This document shows positions 20,068 to 31,240 of a stretch of 64,000 nucleotides of DNA, piece by piece. The position numbers and the translations under genes are program-made. The stretch is taken from positions 65,671,064 to 65,735,063 of the forward strand of contig NC_080542.1 of assembly GCF_028640845.1 (NCBI RefSeq). The letters are read 5' to 3'. The first letter of the stretch is position 1; each line of letters begins with the position of its first letter. The notes under the pieces were generated by a model. The model did no database searches and was not told where the DNA came from. It saw only the letters and a list, made by a program, of their open reading frames with translations. Source of the DNA: Ahaetulla prasina (lineage: Eukaryota; Chordata; Lepidosauria; Squamata; Colubridae).

Positions 20068-23000
20068 GTTAGTCAGTTTCTGACAGCAACTAGGATGGAC
20101 AGGGGGATCAACTAATCAACTTAATCAATCAACTAATTAAGTTCACAGAGCTGAGCTTATTAATTTTCTGCTAGCATTTTTGGGGAACCTGCTGCAAAGA
20201 AAAGCAAATCAGGAAGAGATAACTTCTTTAGGTAATCACACACTGTGAGGGAGCAATAAAAGGGAGGAGAACGTCAGGCAGAGGGCACCTCATGAGAGAA
20301 CTTTATCTGAACGAGAGAGCAACCTCAAAAGGTTCACAACCTTTCTGTCTCAGTTACATAGTTTGATTAAGTGTCACTTAAGGATCATTTTGCAGGCGCT
20401 AAAGGAGGACTGGGATCCCATGTGACAGATTGCTTCTTTGTTTCTTTTTTTAATCACTGTTTTAACACCTAGATAATATTCTGCTCTGACAGTTGTAATA
20501 GTTGAATTCTGGTTCACAGAAGGACTAAGAATGTTACTCTCAAAAGTGTTTTATAGGGATTTAATTTATTAGCTTGTTTAATTGATTTTGGAAATATATA
20601 AGATAGTTCCTTTTTGCACATAGAAATTCACTGTATTTATGCCAAGAAAACAGAATAGCTGGTGAGTATATAATTACAAAAATTGTGACTTTTATGAAAC
20701 TTTGCATATAGGATTATATTTTAAATTGCTCATTGCTAATCATTAATTGCTAGTTTATATCCAGCTTTTCTGCCAGTAGGGCATTTCATGTGGCTGCCAA
20801 GCTAGGAATTTGTGGCAAATAACATGCAATGATTAGTATGAAGAATGATATTGATTAACTACTAAATTGTGTAATTGTAGCTAAGTAAAACTCCATAATT
20901 GAAGCATATACTTCATTCTTTATTAATTGTAGTTCTATCTTCTCTGTGGTCTTGGATGGAGTTATATTCCATCAAAAACTTGTAAACTGAAATTCTGTGC
21001 AAAGAGCATTTTATTAGAATTGGAGAAGGAAACCATTTTTATGTCTCAAGTGTGATCAATATTACTTTTTGAGTCTGGCCTTTTTTATTTTCAAGAATTA
21101 TAAGGCCATCATGGGAAATACAAAAGGAAATGCCAGATTATATCTCCAAATGTGATGATGTTTTCATTCATTATCATTTATTCACTATCATTTATTCTCA
21201 AGTTTTATTCATCATAAACTGTAGATAATTTATAACTGTACAGAAAATTATGCCAAGAACTGAAAAAAAGGGTTTCTTTGTTGCCTTGTCTCTCAAGAGC
21301 TAGTTGGAAGCGGTCAAGACAATCACCCCTCATGGATTATTTTTTTAAAGTCACAAAGTCTTCAAAAAGACATTTTCTGTTCTTGCTGTATTACTGGAAA
21401 TGTGGAATAGAAATGTTTACTTTCAAAGCACCTGTTTTCATATTATTGTCCATATAATGAATATCAGGTGTACTTTTATCTGTTCATATGCATTGTTAGC
21501 TTATACATAGTCTAATTGGCTTATTCCAAATTCTATTTCCAATAAAAAGACCCTTGGCTGTTCTCACGTGAAATCCAGGGCCAGAAACAATGTATGAGAA
21601 CCCATAGTATGTACTTTAAGCTTGTCAAACAGCAGGTTTTAATGGATTCAGTCCAGGCCCTTAGATGTGAGATGCTTATAAAATAGAACATATTATTCCA
21701 TTACATGATGTAGCCATGATATAGAACTTACCACGTGTATTTCCAAAATAGTTTGCCATTCAGCATCTAGAATTTCCTCATTAAAAATACAAATGCTTCT
21801 GATTTTTACAAAAAGAAAAATACAAATGCTTTTGGACGTGGGTTTTTTGGATCCCTGCTTAAGTTTAAGATAAAGGATCACCTATTGTGATAGATATTTG
21901 TTGAAGAGTCTGGAGATCTCTTAGCTGAATGATTAGCAGTGGACATGTATAAGAACTGAAGTTGATTTGAAACTAATGATTTTCTGACTAGATAGAATGT
22001 TAAATTAACATTGAGGAGATGTCCTTCAGTTTCAAACATAAAACTTGACAGCACGATTGCATATACTGATTTCCAACACTAAAGAGACACTCTCATTTAT
22101 ATCAAGATTGAACTTTGGGTACAAATCCTCTTGCAAGCTCATTAGCCACTGATTAAAACACCAATGCCTTGCAATTTAGATGTATCAGGAAGTTTGGAAA
22201 GGATAATCAGCTAATTACGAGCTGCTGTTTCAGAAGCATCTGGACGGTGGGCCAAGAAGAAGTGGGAATGGTAAAGGGAGCATTGTGATGACTAAATATT
22301 GCTTTTATTTTTTTGATTGTGGACACTCCTGCTTGTGGTTCTTCTTTCATAAGCCAGGCATGTATGGAAAACTTCAACTGCATACAGCCTTTTTTTTTTT
22401 TTGGCAAGTTTTTTTGGTCATCCTTATACAAATAAGGATAACAGGTAGGAAGAATAGGTTTTTAAGGCAAGATACAGAATTATTTTGTATATGTATTTTT
22501 TTCTTGATTGTTTGTGTATATTTCTAAACGTCAGCATTAGAATTAGGTGGTACTTCTGCTGTTGCTGTTTGAGGAAGATGGGCTGAGATGATGCTGGAAC
22601 GTACTTTACCCTGGAGAGGCAGCTAAAGACTTTCAGAGCATTCAAGAGTAGAAAAAGTTTGATAGAAGAGATTGCCTGAGGGAGATAGGTCATTGCAGCT
22701 GTAACTTGGAACGAATAGTACAAGGAATAGAAATCAATTTGACAAAAGAGGAATGAGTTCATTAAATTGAAGAATAGCAAGCAAAAACTTTTTTAAAAAA
22801 AATCAAGACAGAGCTCCCAATTTTTTTCTCATGCCAGATGAGAGAGAAAGAGAAAACTATGGTTGGTTGTGGTGGGTATTTAACAAAAGCTATTTGTTAC
22901 ATAAGGAAATGGATTGTATCAGCATGGAACAATTACTGTGGAAATGAAACACTTATAAAACACATTAAGACAATTGTAGGTATATATAGAAAAGTGCTGT

Positions 23001-24082
23001 GCATAAAAATTACCAGCTGCATCTAAGATTAGTAACAAAATCTATATTGCAAATAGTTTTGTTATAAAAGTGGCCCTTTTGCTAAGTTTAAGTTGTTTGT
23101 GTCCATTGCTTGGGAATTAGCATCATCTGAAAACCTTTTCTCTTTCTCCTCTCTGATAAAAACCCAGACAATAATTCATACTTCTAGTGAAGAAGTTATA
23201 ATTATTGTTATAATGGTCTATCAATCCCAGCCCAAGCTACAATAGTTATTGCTGGATGATCTGCACAGATTCAGCTCTCTGATGCCATTACCAGTTTCTG
23301 CCTGATAATTAGGATGAATGTTCTAGCGCATTTACTAGCTTCTCCCCTTAATGTGAACTATATAGCTCCCTTAAGGGAAGAGTATTTTCTGACCATCTGA
23401 TCCCAAGTAGGCTTTTTAATAACTGTAATGATAGAGGGAGCTACAAAACTCCCCTGTTGCAGAACAGTTGAACCAAAGGGCAAGCATTTTATGTGGCAAG
23501 TTACTACTGATTTTTGGCTGTTAGGTCAAGATATGATTTGGAATAAAAAAGGATTAACAGACCAATTCACAGAGGAACTTCAGTTGAAATACAAAATGAA
23601 TTATTCATAAAGTTATCCCGGAAATTTTGTCTGCTTTAATTCTGGTCTGTTTGGCTACTGATAGAAAATATGAGAATTTGCTACAGAGTACATGCAAAAA
23701 GGGAGAATACCACACTATTACTCTATTTTGTTCCTTTCTCATGCCGGTATATCAAATACTTTGGAAGTTAAGTAGAACAAATCAACAGAACTCCTTCATC
23801 TGCTAGATAAAAGTTGTGGCAGCGTTCACAAGGACCGTGTTTATATTGTGAACAAGTCAACCTCTTTATACATGACTACCCTGCTAAGGTGTCCCCTTTT
23901 GAAACATAGGTTACCTTGAACGTGTAGGGAAAAAGGACAATTGATAACTAAATACAACTATTCCAGTTATAATAAGGTTGGGCCCTGCAATCAACCACAG
24001 AATTATCCATTGACATTTATTTGTTGCTGTGCAATCTCAGACTTATTTGTAAGCACACATTCAGGCCTTGCTAGATGCCATG
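20068..24082. other. Unique AT-rich DNA, no gene seen
   Basis: About 4 kb without recognisable repeats, exons or RNA genes. Open frames here are short (up to 118 codons) and show no domain or codon bias. It contains small homopolymer runs only (T-run at 22390). It is the longest low-repeat block of the window and may be intronic or intergenic. Confidence 0.5.
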
Positions 24083-24649
24083 TGTTCTGTCCCCACCAAC
24101 CACAACCAAGCAGACATGCAAGCTGACTATATCTGCCAGCAATTTACTCCGACGACAGATATCAGTTCTGGCAACGAACCTGCAATTGCCTGCCAAGTTC
24201 TCTTATCTTCTCAGACCAGCGTAACTGCAGTTCAGAAATAAACAAAAGCCAAAGTCTTAGTCTCAAAATATTGCAGCCAAAGTTTCCAAGATTTAGTTTT
24301 TGTCCGTCACAAGTAGCTATAGAGCAGCTGCTCCTGCTTTTATACCCTATGGGTGTGGCTCCGTGACTCAGCACTCTCTAGGCCTGCCCCACCCCTTATT
24401 TTGTTGTTCTTGCCTCTCCTTTCTGCGATGCCTGGGATTTAACCAGGACTGATTGTCAGCAGCTGAGTCTTGAGGCAGAGGGAAGGTGTGGGAGAAAGAG
24501 GCCTCGTCATCTCCACCTGGCCTGCCTCTGGGACTTGGAGCAGAGTCAGAGTGGAAGGCTCTGCAGAGGGAAGTCCTGTCGGCTCTTCCCCCTCTCTCCC
24601 TGAGTCACTCTCTGCCAGGAGGCCAGGCTCGGGGGCTGAAGACACAACA
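24083..24649 (-). repeat. Solo LTR (family X), 567 bp
   Basis: On the minus strand it begins TGTTGTGTCTTCAGCCC and ends ...GGGGACAGAACA, so it has TG...CA ends. It contains a TATA box (GGGTATAAAAGCAGG) near 24333-24347. The 5-bp flanks are ccatg (24078-24082) and tcatg (24650-24654), one mismatch. The copy at 41329-41877 has the same ends (TGTTGTGAC...ACAGAACA) and a TATAAAAAGG box. No internal region is attached, so it is a recombination relic. The retroelement clade is not known. Confidence 0.7.
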
Positions 24650-24669
24650 TCATGGGAAACCTTTTTGAA

Positions 24670-24684
24670 CTCTACTTCATATTC
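24670..24684. repeat. L1 target-site duplication, copy 1
   Basis: The 15-bp string ctctacttcatattc is repeated exactly at 30578-30592 and brackets the L1 insertion. Confidence 0.92.
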
Positions 24685-24801
24685 TTTTTTTTTTTTAACT
24701 TTTTTTTATTACTTTTTTTACAACAAACAAACAAAAAGAAAATACATTATTACACCCTTGTGCTATACATAAAAGGAAGATTTGGGTCTTCGGATATATC
24801 C

Positions 24802-27800
24802 TCATGATTGCCAAAATCCACGTTCTCGAGGTACAGGTACCGAAGCGTCCAATGTTCCAAGCGCAAAGTCCACAAATGGTTTCCAAGTCTTCCAGAAAAT
24901 ATCTTCTTTATACACACCACTTTTAATTTTAATATCACATGTCATTTTATCATTTAAAGCTAGTTTCCACATTTCAGAATTCCACTCTTCTATTCTAAAA
25001 ATCACATCTAGTTTCCAATATCTAGCTATTATAATTCTACCTATTATAATCATAATTCTAATCAATTCTTTTTCATATTTTGTTAATTCTATTTCCTTAA
25101 TTACCAACAATAATATAGTTTCCACTCTCAATGTTATTACTTTCCCCATCATTTCAAATATCATTTTCTCCAATTGTTGCCAAAACTTTTAACCTTATCA
25201 CAATTATACCACATATGTTCATAAGTCCCCAATTCCATCTCACATCTCCAACATTTTTACTAATTTTTTATCCATTTGTGACAATCTTACTGAGTCAAAT
25301 ACCATTTCCAAGCAACTTTATAATTGTGCTCTTTAATCCTTATAGATAAAGTTCTCATAATTTTACTCTTCCAATTCACATTCCAATCTGACTCTGGTAT
25401 TTCAATATTAAGATCTTTTTCCCAATTTGTCCTCATCACTCTTTGTAATTTTTCATCGAATTTATAATCTTATAAACCCTACTAACGAGTCCCTTTAGCC
25501 CAATTTCATCTTTCATAATCCGAGATACTAAATATTCAAATTCAGTTTCACATCTATTTATCGAATAATTTTCCTTTAGTTTTTTGTCCATTTTTCTATC
25601 TGTATTTTTCAAACCAACTTAACCCTAATTTTTCAATAATTTCTTTATTCCTCCTTTCATTTCCCATAACTTTTATCCAATCTCTAATAATTTCTATATT
25701 TTCCTCTTTAATCACTTCATTACGTTTTATATTATTTTTAATCGCCAAATTCCAATTGTCTCCCCAAAAGATTATATCCGAATTAAAATTTTAACAAATT
25801 TATTCCACATTTTACTTAATCCTTTAACCAATAACTTCTACTTACACATTTTAAATTTGCTTTATCTAAAACCACCTTGATCCAAATTTCTATATCCCTT
25901 AACTCTAAGTCTCCAATAGTTATCTTCACCTTTAAATATTTTTACCACTATCCGGATACCATACGCACAGTAATAATTAAATAATTTGGGGATTCCTAAT
26001 CCACCTTCCTTTTGATTTTGATACCACATTTTCTTCACTAATCTAGGTCTTTTGCCACCATTGCAAAATTTATCCAGTTTTTCTGATATCCTTCAATATC
26101 TTTCTCTGTCAAATTTAGTGGTAGCATCTCGAATAAAAAGTTGAACTTGGGCAGCAACATCATCTTACACATTGCAATTCTACCAAACCAAGACAACTTT
26201 AAAATTTTATATTTATCTATCTTCTTCTCAATTTCGTTAATCACCACATCATAATTAAGTTTTTCAATTCTTTAACCTTAAGTGAAAGCACTATACCCAA
26301 ATATTTCAATGTGTTTTAATCCTTATCCCAAATTGCTCTTGCATATTCTCAGACTCATTACCATTGCTATCCATCAATAATTCTGACTTTGGCCAATTTA
26401 CTTTCAATCCTGTCATTTCCTCAAATTCTATCAAATGCTTATATATCATTTTCAAATCTTTCTCTACATTTTTCAAAATAATTAAAGTATCATCCATACA
26501 AATTTATCTTATACCCTTATATCCTTCTAATTCTTCATCTTTTCTATCATTTTGTCAATATTTCCATAGCCAATAAAAATAATGTTGGGGACGGGACATC
26601 CTTGTCTCGTACCAGCTTCTAATTTTATCTCTTCAGTTAATATTCCATTCACCTTCACTCTTGCACTGCTCTTTTGGTACAATTTTGAAATAACATGTAT
26701 AAACTTATTACCAAAGCCTAAAGCCTCCACAATTACTTTAATAGTTTCCCATTGTACAGAATCAAAAGCTTTAAAAATATCCAATGATACTATACCAATT
26801 TTATCACCATTATATTCAGCTACATCTATAATATTTAATACTCTTCTAACAATATCACTCATGTATCTACCCTTCACAAAACCTACTTGATTATAACTTA
26901 TATATCTATCTATAAATCTATTTAATCTATTACTTATAATAGCAGTAAATATCTTTGCATCCTGATTAATTAAAGAAATGGGCGATAGGACTCAATCCTT
27001 TCTAAATCTTTATCTGGTTTAGGAATTAAGGATATCACCGTTCTGTTCCATGACGAAGGTACTTCCCCACCATGTAATATTCCATTGAATAATTTTTGCA
27101 ATCTTGGTATTATTAATTCTTTAAATTCTTTATAAAACTCAACAGGTAATCCATCCTCACCTGGAGCTTTCCCTAATTTTAATTTTTGTATTATTCCATT
27201 AATCTCATCTTGTGTTATATCTTCTTCCATCAATTCCTTATATGTTTGATCAATTTTCACCACATACTTTTCTAAATAGCTTTGCAATTTTCCCCGATTA
27301 ATTGGTTTCTTTGAATATAGATTCTGAAAAAAATTTCTAACCACTTCACATTTCTCTAATTTTTTATAACATCTTATACCTCTATCATCTATCAAAACTC
27401 CAATTTCTCTCTTCTCTCTTTTATCTTTCGCCATCTTTGCCAATAATTTAGAATTTCTATTACTAAATTCAAAAAAATTCCTATTTAAAAATCTCAAATT
27501 TCTTTTTACTAACTCTGTATCTTCTTCTATCATTTTATTTCTTAACATATTAAGCTCCTGAAGAATTTTTTTCTTTAGTAAGCAAAAATTGATTTTCCAA
27601 TTCTTTAATCTGATTTTTATCTCTTTCCATTTTAATTTTATAATTTTTATATTTCCTACTTGATAATTTGATACTCTCCCCTCTAAACACCGCTTTCATC
27701 GCATCCCAAACAATTTCAAATTTAACCTCCCCGTTATCATTTAATCTCCAACTTTCCTCCAATTTTTTAAGTATCCATTTTTTATCCTTTTCATTTTATA

Positions 27801-28550
27801 CAATTTCGTCATATCTCCAATAGCTTTTTTTTCTCAAAATTAAAATCTAAGTCCACCATAACTTCTGCATGATCAGAGTCTTTAAAAATTCCCACATCTA
27901 CCTTATCCACATTATTCAACAAATCTTTAGAAAGAAAAATATAATCAATTCTAGAATATGTATTATATATCTTGGAAAAAAAAGTGTATACTCTCTCAAT
28001 TCCTTTAACCTCTCTCCACACATCAACCACATCGTTTCGAAGCATCCACATATTTAAAATCCCCATTTTATTTGCTCCTCCACAACCGGGGGGGTTAGTA
28101 CTGTGCAATTTATCTCTAATTAAATTAAAATCCCCAGCCACAATTACTTTCCTACACTTTCATTCTCCAAAATTTTGTTATTTTTTCAAGAAATTCTCTT
28201 TGTTTTTCATTCGGTAAATATAAATTAACAAGTGTCACTTTTTCCTCATTAAGATTTCCAACAATTATTACATATCTTCCATCCTCATCCAAAATTACCT
28301 TATGTTTTTCAAAGTACACCCTATCTGATATCAGTGTTGCAACTCCTCTAGCTTTTGAAGTTCCAAATGCTTTTTCATATATTTGCATACCTTTTATATA
28401 CATTCTATTTGAATCTTCAGATTTCTGATGGGTTTCTTGTAAAAATAAAATATCTGGTAAATCCCTTTTAATCTTAAGCTCCAATCTTCTTCTTTTAATC
28501 TGATTCCCTGTACCCTTCACATTCCATGACATTATTTTTATAACTCCCAT
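24802..28550 (-). pseudogene. L1 ORF2 pseudogene (endonuclease and reverse transcriptase)
   Basis: The native start is probably the ATG at 28550 (MGVIKIMSWNVKGTGNQIKR), giving the APE endonuclease. Catalytic blocks seen are MSWNVKG, LFLQETH, AGDFNLI (28141) and the terminal SDHAEVMVDL (about 27880). The RT region follows: GKAPGEDGLPVEFYKEF (about 27160), SYRPFL (26970), IVSLDIFKAFDSVQWE (about 26790), AGTRQGCP (about 26600) and a DDTLIIL motif C at 26497. The C-terminal cysteine block lies near 25200-25260 and the tail 'WKLALNDKMTCDIKIK...WKPFVDFAL' is at 24850-24960. At least eight stops or frame changes are present. It would encode the protein that nicks and copies the L1 RNA; this copy is inactive. 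Confidence 0.9.
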
Positions 28551-28779
28551 TTAAAATATAAATTTTTTAATCCTATCCCCGCATCTTCCTTTCTGTGCCC
28601 ACCACCCGACATTAAACTACCATATAAACAACAATAAGAAAACAGAAAAAAAACAAAAAACAAAACAAACAATAAAGTACAAACAATCTTCTTCCCCCAC
28701 ATCCTCATTGGTTTCGCCTCTATAAAGAGAATGGGGGAGAGGGGACGTGCCAATGCCTGGGCCACTTCTTTCGGGCTGT

Positions 28780-29810
28780 CTATTTGAATTCATCACTCAG
28801 AAAAAAAGATAGCGATGACCCGCATTCAGCTTCGTATTTTCCAAGACTCTTATCTGCTTCTTCTCCTACTGTATCCTCACGACTCTTCTTCTGTTCAACC
28901 AACACAGGTGATATTTCTTTCCTCTTTAACCCTTTAGAGTTTTGCCCTCCAATAGCCCCTTTTTCTTCTTCTGAGATTGATGTTTCCGCGTATGTTCCAC
29001 CCATCTGAAGCATTTGATCTTTTATCTCCATTAAATCCTCCATCTCAATCAGTCCAAGCTCCCGTAAATATAATAATGCATCTATATCTGGGGTGATTGT
29101 ACGCATCCTTCCTTTATAAAAAAATTTCAATTGTTGTGGTGGCCTCCAATTGTATTTAATTCCATTATCTCTCAAAACTTTTGTAATTGGTTTAAAAAAA
29201 AATCTCCATGCCCTTTCTTCTCTTGATATATCCGGGAAGACTTGAATAGTCTTCCCTTCAAATTTCAAAGCATCTCCCAACTCTCTCACCTTGGCCATAA
29301 CTTCCAACTTATCACCAAGATTTGCGAACCTGACAAGCACATTCCTGTTAGAACCATTTTGCCTTCTATATCCAATTCTAAAAACACTTGCCAGGTCTGC
29401 TATTGTGAACGTAAGTTGCGTATCCAAATCATTAATCCATTTCAGAACCCGCTGTTTCAATTTATCCTCCTTTTCTTCTGAGATTCCTCTGATAACAAAA
29501 TTATATTTCCTCATCTCTTCTTCCAAAAGACAAATTCTCTTATCTTGCTGCTCATTTTTATAAAATATTTTGCCAATTTGCCGATCTACTTTTGCCTCAT
29601 GCACATGCATCTGCTCCATTTCATCTTTAATCATTATCATTTCCTCTTTTTGTTTAACAAAGTTATCATTCATCTCTTGCTTCAAATTTTGCACTTCGGA
29701 TGTCAGTTTCAATGTCAAATTATCTATACGCTCTGATAGTCCTGCTATTTTTTCCCCAATTTTATTAAAGCTGCAGCAAGTTGCTGCGTTTCTGAAAGTT
29801 GTTGAGTCAT
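28780..29810 (-). pseudogene. L1 ORF1 RNA-binding protein, nearly intact
   Basis: A continuous 312-codon frame (28780-29718) encodes an L1 ORF1p: an N-terminal coiled coil (about residues 1-75, rich in Glu, Lys and Met heptads), an RRM domain starting KYNFVIRGISEE (about residue 88), with NVLVRFANLGDKLEVM at about 145. The C-terminal domain has FPDISREERAWR (about 180) and NWRPPQQLKFFYKG (about 208). ORF1p forms trimers that coat L1 RNA. The likely native ATG is at 29810, since its reading continues into the same coiled coil after one single-base frameshift around 29765-29775. The remainder is open, so this is among the best-preserved frames of the window. Confidence 0.88.
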
Positions 29811-30577
29811 TTTGAAAAAAACCAAAAAAATTTCCAAACTAGGATTCCAAACCAATTTTACAGAGGGTCTTAGTGAAGATCAAAGGACGACAGTCTTTTA
29901 ATTGAAGCGAAGCAGCTTATGCACTGTTATCTCTCAAGTTCAAGGATACTCCACAAAGAAACACAGAACTTCACAGCTAACATTAATCAGCGCCATTTTT
30001 TCCTCCACGTCAGCAAAGCAGAAAGAAAGACAAAGCAACTTAAACGAAGCAGAATCCTTTTTTTCCCCTGTAATATAAACAAGCTATTAATTTGCTCTCA
30101 AGAAAAAAAAATAAAGAAAAAATTATCCGCTCAGTAAAATCCTCTTGCTGCTAAACAATCCAACAAAAAATCAGTTTCTCTTCTCTTCAATTAAATTCTG
30201 TGTATATTAAATTCTTCTCATTATCAGATTCAGTCCTTAATATTCACTCCTTAGCCTCAGCAATAGAAAAAATTTTTTTTAACACAGAACACGATAGTTA
30301 ATTTTGGAAAAACAAAATACAGCAATTTATTCCAACTTAACGTGTCTGCCGGCTCGGTCATTCCACGCTGTAGAAACTCCTTAATTCAAGCCGTTTCAGA
30401 TGACCTACCAGTTTTAAATTCAATCTGCTGGGCTGTTAACACTTTCACCTCATGATTTATTAACTTTCATCCATAACAGTGCATTCCAAACAGCATAAAT
30501 TCTCATAAATCTTCATTAATAAGCCCTGTGAAGTGAAGGAAAGGTCCTTACCCCACCACAGTCATGGCCACGCCCCT
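29811..30577 (-). promoter_or_regulatory. L1 5' UTR
   Basis: This 767-bp segment lies between the ORF1 start and the 5' target duplication. It starts AGGGGCGTGGCCATGACTG on the element strand. L1 5' UTRs carry the internal Pol II promoter; which part does so here cannot be told. The GGGGCGTGGCC start resembles a GC/CACCC-box. Confidence 0.65.
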
Positions 30578-30592
30578 CTCTACTTCATATTC
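30578..30592. repeat. L1 target-site duplication, copy 2
   Basis: Exact match of the 15-bp string at 24670-24684. Confidence 0.92.
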
Positions 30593-30699
30593 AAGTATGG
30601 TCATATGACTCAGTCTGTCTGAACCCTGTTAGAGATTAAGAGAATTGATAACTTATAATTATGCTCCGGGACCATTGATACCTCAACCTATTTTTCACT

Positions 30700-30885
30700 G
30701 TTGGCAGTTTATTTATTTGTTTGTTTATCTTCCTTCTAGTTTCCCCACAAGAACAACCCTGTGAGGTGAGTTGGACTGAGAGAGTGTGACTGTACCAAAT
30801 CATCCAGTTGGTTTTCATGGCTATGGGGAGACTTAAACTCACAGTCTCCTAGTTTCTTGCCTGGTCCCTTAACCAGATATAGGTA
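30700..30885 (-). repeat. MIR-like tRNA-derived SINE
   Basis: It has the core 'acaaccctgtgaggtgagtt' and 'gagagagtgtgactgtacca', then 'gggagacttaaactcacagt' like a reversed B box (GGATTTGAACCC-type). This resembles the amniote MIR/CORE-SINE body in reverse. It is diverged and the ends are not defined. Confidence 0.5.
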
Positions 30886-31240
30886 GTCCTCCATTTATGA
30901 TTGCAATAAAGCCCAAACTTTCTCTCCTATCTCATGATAGTTGTAAGTCAAGGTACAAATGTGAATGACCTGATTTTATTATTATTTCTTTTTATATTTT
31001 TTTGAATCATGGTGGTTGTAAAGCAAACACCACAGTTATGAGCCCATTGTCCGTAATGGGCATTTTTTATCAGAAATTGGAAGTAAATTCTAGTTTGTGG
31101 TAAAAATATAGCAACTTATATTAATATGACTGCAGAATGCCAGTAGTTGTGTCCCCAAAGTTTGACTGCAGGGGGATGTAATGATGGTGATCAAATCCCG
31201 GTCATAAAAACTGTTGAACGTTTTGAAGATCTGTCACAAC
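30886..31240. mobile_element. Decayed mariner-like MITE
   Basis: The left end taggtagtcctccatttatg matches the terminal repeat at 16862. The interior 'gcccattgtccgtaatgggc' and 'ccggtcataaaaactgttga' also fits the family. The right terminus is unclear. Confidence 0.5.

Larger units (their letters stand above)
24685..30577 (-). mobile_element. Full-length, decayed L1 LINE
   Basis: This 5.9-kb minus-strand L1 lies between perfect 15-bp duplications. Element order from its 5' end: 5' UTR (30577-29811), ORF1 (29810-28780), a 229-bp spacer, ORF2 with endonuclease, RT and C-terminal domain (28550 to about 24802), a short 3' UTR and a poly-A tail (T-run at 24685-24697 on the given strand). ORF1 has a frameshift near its start and ORF2 is broken into many pieces. 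A second, 5'-truncated L1 of a different subfamily lies at 36111-37248. Confidence 0.92.

Noticed and set aside
22207..22780. Frames of 74-118 codons in 22.2-22.8 kb
   Set aside because: AT-rich chance frames, no splice or domain signals.
24470..24772. 100-codon frame that looked like a small host protein
   Set aside because: It spans an LTR and the L1 poly-A region, with no domain content.
29242..29815. Plus-strand frames opposite L1 ORF1
   Set aside because: They are antisense shadows of the ORF1 reading on the minus strand.
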